DNA of 64,000 nt. It comes from JAJPHF01 sp035293805 (GTDB lineage: Bacteria; Chloroflexota; UBA6077; JAJPHF01). The position numbers and the translations under genes were made by a program. Below are positions 48,807-56,620 of the stretch, one piece after another. Location: NCBI GenBank assembly GCA_035293805.1, contig DATGMD010000040.1, forward strand, positions 62,001-126,000, given 5' to 3'. The notes below the pieces were generated by a model. That model was given only the letters and a program-made list of their open reading frames with translations. It searched no databases and was not told the origin of the DNA. Numbering within the stretch: position 1 is the stretch's first letter; each line of letters begins with the position of its first letter.

Positions 48807-49379
48807 ATGCCCGGCATCAGCGAAGAGCTTCTGGCGACCGTCGAGCGCGTGGTCCGGATCACCGCCACCGTGCTCGCCGCCTACTTCGTGGCCCTGTGGA
48901 TCGCGGCTATCTGGTGGACGTTCCGCGACATTCGTTCTCGCACCAACGATTTCCTGCTGCAAATGGCTGCCACGCTGCTCGTCACGGTATTCAGCTTGCC
49001 CGGCCTGTTGATCTACTTCATCCTGCGCCCGCCGCGCACGCTCGCGGAGCTATACGAGGAGTCGCTCGCCGAGGAGGCCATGCTGCAGGAGATCCAGGTG
49101 CAGTCGGCCTGCCCGGCCTGCAAGCAGCACGCCGAGCCGGACTACATCTTCTGCCCCTGGTGCCAGACGCGGCTCAAGCGGCTCTGCGTGCGCTGCGAGC
49201 GCCCGCTGCTCCTGCGTTGGCGCAACTGTCCCTACTGCGGTCAGGTGGCGGTGCCCACGCCCTCGATGTCGGGCAGCGGCGCGCCGCCGCAGGCCGTGCC
49301 CACGGCCACCGCCGCCGGCCAGATCGCCCCGCCGCCCGACGCCCGCTCGGCGGCGCGCACGCGCGAGCTACGCGCCTAG
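48807..49379 (+). CDS. Membrane protein with double zinc ribbon
   Basis: A 190-aa protein with two transmembrane helices near the N-terminus (TATVLAAYFVALWIAAIWW and MAATLLVTVFSLPGLLIYFI), then a helix rich in Glu, and four CxxC knuckles (CPAC, CPWC, CVRC, CPYC; about residues 113-147) forming two zinc ribbons. A Pro/Ala-rich tail follows. TGGGAGAA precedes the ATG. Such anchored zinc ribbons are common near secretion or envelope genes; the function is not known. It is monocistronic. Confidence 0.8.
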   Translation: MPGISEELLATVERVVRITATVLAAYFVALWIAAIWWTFRDIRSRTNDFLLQMAATLLVTVFSLPGLLIYFILRPPRTLAELYEESLAEEAMLQEIQVQSACPACKQHAEPDYIFCPWCQTRLKRLCVRCERPLLLRWRNCPYCGQVAVPTPSMSGSGAPPQAVPTATAAGQIAPPPDARSAARTRELRA

Positions 49380-49579
49380 CGCGGTGTCCCTGCTGCCCGG
49401 CTGGATCATCCCGCAAACCGCTGCGGGCTTGGCCCCGCGCTCCACGCGGTACCCGACTGCCCACGCTGCCCACCGGTCCGTGCCCCACCGCTTCGCCGAC
49501 GCGCGCCCAATACCGACCACGCCTCGGCATCTGGTCAAGGATGGCGCGCAAGTGTGCCCCACGGCTACGGACCGACCCC

Positions 49580-49691
49580 GGAACCCGCTCATACCGAAGC
49601 CGGCGGTGGAGTTCCCGTACCCCCCTCCCCTTGGGAGAGGGTAGGGGTGAGGGCGCGCCCCAGTAGGCGAACCGCTGGGCCGGATCCGGTA

Positions 49692-49692
<1 letters not shown>
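49580..49692 (-). repeat. Dispersed ~110-bp palindromic repeat, copy 2
   Basis: Minus-strand counterpart of the element at 841-952, with GGTTCGCC, GCGCGCCCTCACCCC, the CCCTCTCCC hairpin and GGTATGAGCGGG in the same order. It lies directly after the HtrA gene's stop region and could act as its terminator. Confidence 0.72.
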
Positions 49693-50975
<1,283 letters not shown>

Positions 50976-51203
50976 CGTCGTCTCCCATCACTGTGCGCGG
51001 CGTGTGCCCCCAGATGCACGTCGCGTACCGGCGGCGTAGCGAAATGCGTGGGCCACGCCACCAACCGGGCGGTTCCGCCCCGGAGTAAGAGTGAAATCCT
51101 GCCCGGCCCGTCCCCGAAACCTATCACGAAAATATCACGGCGCGCGATAATCGTGATAACGTGGCGCGGTGACCGCGTGCAGTGGCCCAGGGAGTGCCGC
51201 GGA

Positions 51204-52403
51204 ATGGCGACGTCGAGGCGCGGGGCAAGGGGCGCGCTGGCGCTGTCGATGATCGGGCTCGCGCTGGCGCTTGCCAGCGCGGGCGGCGTCGGAGCCGCGC
51301 CCGCGCCGCAGCTGGTCGCGACGGCCACGCCAACGCCCAGCGCCGCGATGGCCACGCCGGTCGGCGCGCCGTCGGGCGTTTCGCACGGCCTCGTCCTGCC
51401 ACCCACGGCCACGCCGCTCGCGCTGCTGCCGGGCGGGCCGGCCGCCGCCAGCCCCTTCGCTACCAGCTCGGCGCCGGCCGGGGCCGCCCCCTATGCGCCG
51501 CTCGCGGGCAGCCTGGAGGTGGCTCCGCCGGCCCAGCCCGTCCCGGGCGCCACGGTGCTCGTCGTCCCGCCCGGCGCGACGCTCGTCACGCCGACGTTCA
51601 CGGCCACGCCGCTCGCGGCGCTGCCCGCGCCGGGCATCCCGGCGGCCGGCATCCCGCACGTCCTGCCCCCGCCGCTGCCCACGGCGACCGCGACGCCCAC
51701 GCCCACCAGCACGCCGACCATTACCTCGACGCCCACCCTCACGGCCACGCCGACGGTCACCCCGACGCCCACGCCGTCGATCCACGCGCCCACCAACCTG
51801 CGCGTCGTGTCGTCCGGGCCAGCGGCGGGCATGTACACGATCGCCTGGGACCCGGGCAACACCGAGACAGTCACGGAGTACCACGTGCAGGCCGTCGGCG
51901 CCGGCGGTGAGACGCGGCCCCTGTTCACGGTGCCGGGCAGCGGCAGTCAGGCGGTGCTCCAGGGACTCGACCCGTCGATCGGGTACAGCCTGGTGCTGCG
52001 GGCCGTCGACGTGATGGGCCGCGAGAGCGCCCCGTCCAACGTGGCGCAGACGGCGGTGGCCCCGACGGCGACGCCCATCACGCCGCCCTTCGGGGGCGGC
52101 CAGCCCTACGGTCCCGGCGGCCAACCCTATGGCCCGGGGGTCGTCCCGCCGGGCACCACCCAGCCGCCCGCCGCTCCCTACGGCCCGACCACGCCCGGCG
52201 GCGCGGCGCCCTACGGCGCACCGCCCGCGCCCTACGGCGCTCCCACCTCGCCCTTTGCCCCCAACCGGCCCGGGCTGCCACCCGTCTATCCGCCCGGCGT
52301 CAGCGCGCCGCCGTCGGGGCTCGTGCCCTCGCCCACCCCCCTGGGCTATCTGCCGCCGGCCGCCGCCCCGTCGATCTACAGCGACCCCTACGCGCCCCGC
52401 TGA
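51204..52403 (+). CDS. Secreted Thr/Pro-rich protein with fibronectin type III domain
   Basis: A 399-aa exported protein. A signal peptide (LALSMIGLALALASAGGVGAA) is followed by a long low-complexity part, a TPTPTSTPTITSTPT linker near residues 170-195, one FN3 domain (about 196-290, PTNLRVVSS to APSNV) and a C-terminus of PYG/GGQPYGP repeats. GGGAG supports ATG 51204. Such TPTP linkers are typical of Chloroflexota surface proteins. It is probably an adhesive or matrix protein; no catalytic part is seen. It diverges from the HtrA gene. Confidence 0.82.
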   Translation: MATSRRGARGALALSMIGLALALASAGGVGAAPAPQLVATATPTPSAAMATPVGAPSGVSHGLVLPPTATPLALLPGGPAAASPFATSSAPAGAAPYAPLAGSLEVAPPAQPVPGATVLVVPPGATLVTPTFTATPLAALPAPGIPAAGIPHVLPPPLPTATATPTPTSTPTITSTPTLTATPTVTPTPTPSIHAPTNLRVVSSGPAAGMYTIAWDPGNTETVTEYHVQAVGAGGETRPLFTVPGSGSQAVLQGLDPSIGYSLVLRAVDVMGRESAPSNVAQTAVAPTATPITPPFGGGQPYGPGGQPYGPGVVPPGTTQPPAAPYGPTTPGGAAPYGAPPAPYGAPTSPFAPNRPGLPPVYPPGVSAPPSGLVPSPTPLGYLPPAAAPSIYSDPYAPR

Positions 52404-52605
52404 CCCCTGGCAGCGACGGCCCGCCGACGCGCCCCGGCGCACCACCACCCCGCCTTGACACGCCCCAGGCAGCCGCCTACCATCGCTTCGAGCGGCCTTG
52501 CGGCGCGGCCACCCGCTGGTGACCCCGCTGCTGCGCGGCGACGCTTGCTCCCGCGGCGACTCGCGGGAGCGCCAAGGATCGCGCGCGGGCGCCCAAAGCG
52601 GTTTG

Positions 52606-52623
52606 GCCACGCCAACCTGCACC
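52606..52623 (-). repeat. REP-like element fragment
   Basis: On the minus strand GTTGGCGTGGCCAAACC matches the core of the hairpin at 24918-24966 with few changes. It lies just upstream of the cyclase gene; the outer arms are lost. Confidence 0.45.
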
Positions 52624-52654
52624 GACGCCCGCTGAACTCGCTGGGAGGATGCTC

Positions 52655-53314
52655 GTGCTGTTCGATCTGAGCCACACGATTGCCACCGGCATGATGCAGG
52701 TCGCCTCGCTCACCCCGGTCGAGGTCTGCCAGGTCAGCTTCCTCAGCCAGGGCGCGCGGACGAACAGCCAATCGCTCCGCCTCAGCGGCCACTCGGGCAC
52801 GCACGTCGACGCGCCCGTCCACGTCATCGATGGCCTGGCGAGCATCGACTCGTTCGCCCCGGACCGCTTCGTCGGGCCGGGCGTCGTCCTGCCGCTCGCC
52901 AAGGGGCCGCGCGAGAGCATCGACGCGGCGGACCTGGAAGCGGCCGGCAGCGGCCTCGTGCGCGCGGGCGACATGGTCGTGCTGTGGACCGGCTGGGACG
53001 GCTACTACGGCGAGCAAGCCTACCTCGACGACTATCCGGCCCTCACCGTCGACGCCGCGGACTGGCTGCTCGACCACGGCGTCCGGCTGCTCGGGCTGGA
53101 CTTGCTCTCGCCCGATCTGCCGCCCGTGCGCCGTGCCCCCGACGCGGGGCTGCCGGTCCACCAGCGCTTGCTTGGCAACGACGTGCTGATCGCCGAGAAC
53201 CTGACGGGCCTGGCGCCGCTCGCCGGCCGCCGCGTGCGTCTCTCCGCCCTCCCGATCAAAGTCGCCGCGGGCGACGGCGCCCCCGCCCGCATCACCGCCG
53301 AGCTGGCCGAGTAA
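52655..53314 (+). CDS. Cyclase/kynurenine formamidase-like metal-dependent hydrolase
   Basis: A 219-aa protein of the cyclase family (PF04199), which includes kynurenine formamidases and isatin hydrolase. The Zn/Mn-binding motif is HSGTHVDAPVH, with an additional His/Asp set in LGLDLLSPD and VHQRLLGNDV. GGGAGG at 52643-52648 touches the ATG at 52649 but is six bases before GTG 52655, so the GTG is the more likely start. No tryptophan-degradation genes lie nearby. Confidence 0.85.
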   Translation: MLFDLSHTIATGMMQVASLTPVEVCQVSFLSQGARTNSQSLRLSGHSGTHVDAPVHVIDGLASIDSFAPDRFVGPGVVLPLAKGPRESIDAADLEAAGSGLVRAGDMVVLWTGWDGYYGEQAYLDDYPALTVDAADWLLDHGVRLLGLDLLSPDLPPVRRAPDAGLPVHQRLLGNDVLIAENLTGLAPLAGRRVRLSALPIKVAAGDGAPARITAELAE

Positions 53315-53335
53315 CCGCGTAGCTAGCCGCCCAGG

Positions 53336-53773
53336 TTAGGGCGCAGGCCTGAGCGGGTTCTCCCAGCGAAGCCCCGGGAAGCGGGCAAAATCGCCGTCTG
53401 TTGAGCAGAGTAGCAGACCGTGCTCAATGGCAAGCGCGGCCAGGTGCGCGTCGGGCACGAGGTTGGATCGGCCCTCGGCCTGGGCAAGCAGCGACCCGAG
53501 CACCGCGCGATGCCGCTCGGTCGGTTGCGGAATCCAGACCGGCGCGCACTCGAGCCACGGTTCGACTTGCTGCCAGGCGCGATTCAGGGGGAGCGGCTGC
53601 GTGAATACTCGCGGGTTCGAGACCAGCCGGACAAAAGCTAAGAGCGCGGGCCAGGGCAGCCCCACCCTCGCCGTGCCGTTGAGCTGCCCGTCCAGCCAAT
53701 CGCGCGCGGCATCGTGCTGCGCAAAGCTTGCGACGTGCGCGTAGATCAGCAGGTTCGTATCTACCAAGATCAC
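53336..53773 (-). CDS. vapC: PIN-domain ribonuclease toxin (VapC-like)
   Basis: A 145-aa PIN nuclease. Acidic residues that hold Mg2+ are Asp5 (ILVDTNLLIY), the Asp in LVPDAHLAALA and Asp in CSTDGDFARF, together with a family-typical helix FVRLVSNPRVF. VapC toxins cut tRNA or rRNA. Its start overlaps the antitoxin stop by four bases (ATGA), the usual order of vapBC. The motifs are intact. Confidence 0.92.
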   Translation of the reverse strand: MILVDTNLLIYAHVASFAQHDAARDWLDGQLNGTARVGLPWPALLAFVRLVSNPRVFTQPLPLNRAWQQVEPWLECAPVWIPQPTERHRAVLGSLLAQAEGRSNLVPDAHLAALAIEHGLLLCSTDGDFARFPGLRWENPLRPAP

Positions 53774-54015
53774 CGGTACGCGTCGCCCTCGGCCACCGCG
53801 AGCGCCTCGGACACGTCGTCGATGCTCCCGGCTAGACAGCGACCCAGCGGCACTGATGGGGTGCGATAGTCGGGGCGTGGCCGCGGCGCATCTAACTCTG
53901 CCAGCCCGCGCCGCAGGGCAGCGTTAACCGCTTCCTTGAAGGTTAGGCCGCGCGTGTCCTGGATGCGACGCAGCGCGGCAGCTACGTCGTCGTCGAGTGT
54001 TAGCGTCGTTCTCAT
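53770..54015 (-). CDS. vapB: VapB-type ribbon-helix-helix antitoxin
   Basis: An 81-aa antitoxin. The N-terminus RTTLTLDDDVAAALRRIQDTRGLTFKEAVNAALRRGL is a ribbon-helix-helix DNA-binding domain; the C-terminal part (YRTPSVPLGRCLAG) would clamp VapC. No ribosome binding site precedes the ATG, and a promoter ends only a few bases upstream, so the message is probably leaderless. The pair is AT-richer at its promoter than its surroundings. Confidence 0.9.
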   Translation of the reverse strand: MRTTLTLDDDVAAALRRIQDTRGLTFKEAVNAALRRGLAELDAPRPRPDYRTPSVPLGRCLAGSIDDVSEALAVAEGDAYR

Positions 54016-54022
54016 ACATCAG

Positions 54023-54052
54023 AGCATAAGTATCATGATGTTTTGATGTCAA
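54023..54052 (-). promoter_or_regulatory. vapBC promoter with internal palindrome
   Basis: On the minus strand a perfect TTGACA (54052-54047) and TATGCT (54028-54023) are 18 bases apart. The palindrome ATCATGAT (54032-54039) in the spacer is a likely operator for VapB. The -10 box ends eight bases before the vapB ATG. Confidence 0.65.
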
Positions 54053-54141
54053 TAGCCCGATCGACACGCGGAGCGCCATCCGCCACCGTGGAACCCAATG
54101 AGAGCGAGCGGGCATCGCCTCCTGCCCGGGCGCGCTGCCGC

Positions 54142-55080
54142 TTACTCGACCTGCGCGAAGAGCGCCTCCGGCTCCATCAGGCGCGAGATGAGGTGCTGAT
54201 CGTGGGCTAGCTCGGCCAGCATTTGCACCGCCGCGCGGTTTGGCGGGAGCCCGTAGGGCAGCGGATCGTCGCCGACGATCGCGCGCCGGCTGGCGAGCGC
54301 TTCCGCCTCGCGGCCCGGCGCCTCGCCGGCGCGTAGTCGCGCCAAAAACTGCTCCTTGCTCCCCACGAACGCCTCGTAGAGGGCGCGCGCGATGCCCGGC
54401 TCGCGCTCCAGCAGCGTGTCCCGCACGACGACCGTGTGGTTGATCGGGTACACGCCCGTCCGCGCGGACCAGGCCGCGGCGGCCCCAGCCGCATCCGGGA
54501 TGAGCGGCCGCACGTCGGGCGAGTCCACCGCGCCCGCGCCGATCGCCGCGTCGAGCGCCCCCTCGGCGAGCAGTGTGGCCATCTGCGCGCCGGCAGGCGC
54601 CGCCTCCACGTTGCGCGGCGGCCGGTACTCCTGCACGTGCTCCTCGTCGAAGACCACCCAGGTCACGCGGTCGAGGTCCACGCCATGCTCGCGCGCCAGG
54701 ATGCCCCGCGCCCATACGCCTGTGGTCACGGTATACGCCCGCACGCCGACGCGCTTCCCCTCCAGGTCCTTGGGGCGCTGGATGCCGGCCTTCACGTGGT
54801 ACGCGAGCGCGTCGTGGTGGAACCCCCGCACGGGAAACACCGGGATCGCGGTGAACGGCTTGCCGCGCTCGCGGGCGACCAGATAGGTGCTGAGCGCCAT
54901 CTCGCAGACGTCGAACTCCAGGCCGCGCACCATGCGGCGGAACGCCGCGATGATCGGCGAGACCTCGACGAACGACAGTGCGAGGCCCGAAGGCCGAACG
55001 CCTCCCTCTTTGAGCGCGGCGGTGTGGGGATAGCTCCCGATCACGGTCGTGAGCGTTTGCACGTCGCTGGCTCGCGCCAT
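54142..55080 (-). CDS. 4,5-dihydroxyphthalate decarboxylase-like / SBP-fold protein
   Basis: A 312-aa periplasmic-binding-protein-fold protein similar to 4,5-dihydroxyphthalate decarboxylase (Pht5 type): FDVCEMALSTYLVARERGKPFTAIPVFPVRGFHHDALAY, LEGKRVGVRAYTVTTGVWARGIL and GVYPINHTVVVRD. There is no signal peptide, which favours an enzyme over an ABC receptor. AGGAGG inside the end of rarA is its ribosome binding site, with only four bases between the genes. The substrate is unknown; a related aromatic acid is plausible. Confidence 0.8.
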   Translation of the reverse strand: MARASDVQTLTTVIGSYPHTAALKEGGVRPSGLALSFVEVSPIIAAFRRMVRGLEFDVCEMALSTYLVARERGKPFTAIPVFPVRGFHHDALAYHVKAGIQRPKDLEGKRVGVRAYTVTTGVWARGILAREHGVDLDRVTWVVFDEEHVQEYRPPRNVEAAPAGAQMATLLAEGALDAAIGAGAVDSPDVRPLIPDAAGAAAAWSARTGVYPINHTVVVRDTLLEREPGIARALYEAFVGSKEQFLARLRAGEAPGREAEALASRRAIVGDDPLPYGLPPNRAAVQMLAELAHDQHLISRLMEPEALFAQVE

Positions 55081-55084
55081 CGGC

Positions 55085-56563
55085 TCAGCCCTCCTCGGAT
55101 GTGTCGCGCGCCGCGGCCGCGCGCGGCCCCCCGGCGTCGGGCGCCGGGCGGCGTGCTGCTGCCAGCCGGTCGACCAGCTGGCGCTCGCGGGGGTTGTCGC
55201 CGGGCGTATAGTAGCGGCGGCCCGCCAGACGGTCCGGCAGGTGCTGCTGCTCCACCACGTTGCCGGCGTAGTCGTGAGCGTAGCGGTAGCCCTTGCCGTA
55301 GCCCATCGTGCGCATCAGCCCGGTGGGCGCGTTGCGCAGGTGCAGCGGCACCGGCTGGTCGAGGGTGCGCTGCACGTCCTCGCGGGCGGCGCCGTAGGCG
55401 GTAAGGGCCGAGTTGCTCTTGGGCGCGAGCGCCAGGTACAGCGCGCACTCCGTCATCGGCAGGTAGCCCTCCGGCAAGCCGACGAAGTGTACGGCTTGCT
55501 GGCAGGCCGTCGCCACGACGAGCGCCTGGGGGTCGGCCAGCCCCACGTCCTCGGCGGCCAGGATCACCATGCGCCGCACGATAAATAGCGGGTCCTCGCC
55601 CGCCTCGATCATCCGCGCCAGCCAGTACACCGCGGCGTCGGGGTCGGAGCCGCGCAGGCTTTTGATGAACGCCGAGATCACGTCGTAGTGCTCGTCGCCC
55701 GCGCGGTCGTAGCGCAGGGCACGCCGCTGGAGCGCCTCGGCGACCAGCGCGGCGGTGAGGTGTCGCGTGCCGCGCGCGTCCGGCTCGGCCGACAGCGCGG
55801 CCAGCTCGAGCGCGTTGAGCGCCACGCGGGCGTCGCCGCCCGCTGCGGCCAGTAGCTGCGCGCGGGCGGCCGGCTCCAGCGTCACGCGCAGCGCGCCCAG
55901 CCCCCGCTCCGCGTCCGCGAGCGCGCGATCGACGATCTGGCCCAGCTCCGCCTCGTCCAGCGCCTCCAGCCGCACGACCCGGCAGCGCGACAGCAGCGCG
56001 TTGTTCACCTCAAACGACGGGTTCTCGGTGGTCGCGCCGATCAGCACCACGTCGCCCTGCTCCACCGCGTGCAGCACGGCGTCCTGCTGGCCCTTGTTGA
56101 AGCGGTGGATCTCATCCACGAAGAGGATGCTGCGCTGGCCCGCGCGGCGGAGCGCCCGCGCCTCCTCGATGGCTTTCCGCAGGTCGGCCACCCCGGCCGT
56201 CACCGCCGACACGCCGAAGAAGCGCGCGTGAGTGGTGCGCGCGATGACCTGCGCCAGCGTCGTCTTGCCGCTGCCCGGCGGCCCCCAGAGGATGAGCGAC
56301 GGCACCTGGTCGGCCTCGACCGCCCGCCGCAGCAGCCGGCCCGGCCCCAGCACCCGTTCCTGGCCCACGAACTCGTCCAGCGTGCGCGGCCGCATCCGCG
56401 CGGCCAGCGGCGTGCTTGGCGAGTGCTGAGTGCTGAGTGCTGAGCGCTGAGCCGGGGGCGCGGTGTCAGTCGCCGCGTCGGCGTCCGGCGCGCCGAAGAG
56501 TGGCTGATCGGTCTTGCGCGCTCGCCCCGCCACTCGCCCACTCCTCGCCCCGCTGACTGCCAT
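55085..56563 (-). CDS. rarA: Replication-associated recombination ATPase RarA (MgsA)
   Basis: A 492-aa AAA+ protein acting at stalled forks. It has PLAARMRPRTLDEFVGQERVLG, Walker A GPPGSGKTT, Walker B LFVDEIHRF, sensor 1 GATTENPSFEVN, and the RarA-specific C-terminus (SAFIKSLRGSDPDAAVYWLARMIEAGEDPLFI, YKGYRYAHDY-like region). DQPLFG near the start is typical. The first ~60 residues include a translated TGAGTGCTGAG-type repeat (ALSTQHSPS). ATG 56563 is preferred to a GTG five codons upstream, though neither has a strong binding site. Confidence 0.92.
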   Translation of the reverse strand: MAVSGARSGRVAGRARKTDQPLFGAPDADAATDTAPPAQRSALSTQHSPSTPLAARMRPRTLDEFVGQERVLGPGRLLRRAVEADQVPSLILWGPPGSGKTTLAQVIARTTHARFFGVSAVTAGVADLRKAIEEARALRRAGQRSILFVDEIHRFNKGQQDAVLHAVEQGDVVLIGATTENPSFEVNNALLSRCRVVRLEALDEAELGQIVDRALADAERGLGALRVTLEPAARAQLLAAAGGDARVALNALELAALSAEPDARGTRHLTAALVAEALQRRALRYDRAGDEHYDVISAFIKSLRGSDPDAAVYWLARMIEAGEDPLFIVRRMVILAAEDVGLADPQALVVATACQQAVHFVGLPEGYLPMTECALYLALAPKSNSALTAYGAAREDVQRTLDQPVPLHLRNAPTGLMRTMGYGKGYRYAHDYAGNVVEQQHLPDRLAGRRYYTPGDNPRERQLVDRLAAARRPAPDAGGPRAAAARDTSEEG

Positions 56564-56620
56564 CGGCCTACGCAGCACTCAGCACTCAGCGCCCGCCTAC
56601 TCCGCACTCAGCACTCACTA
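56415..56620. repeat. GAGTGCTGA tandem/inverted repeats around the rarA start
   Basis: GAGTGCTGAGTGCTGAGTGC runs from about 56420 inside the rarA N-terminus, and the reverse complement (CAGCACTCAGCACTCAGC) appears at about 56573-56590 and again to 56618. The units face each other across about 120 bases. They resemble in style, not in sequence, the GAGGAGTGAG repeats at 5.1 and 5.5 kb. Confidence 0.7.
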
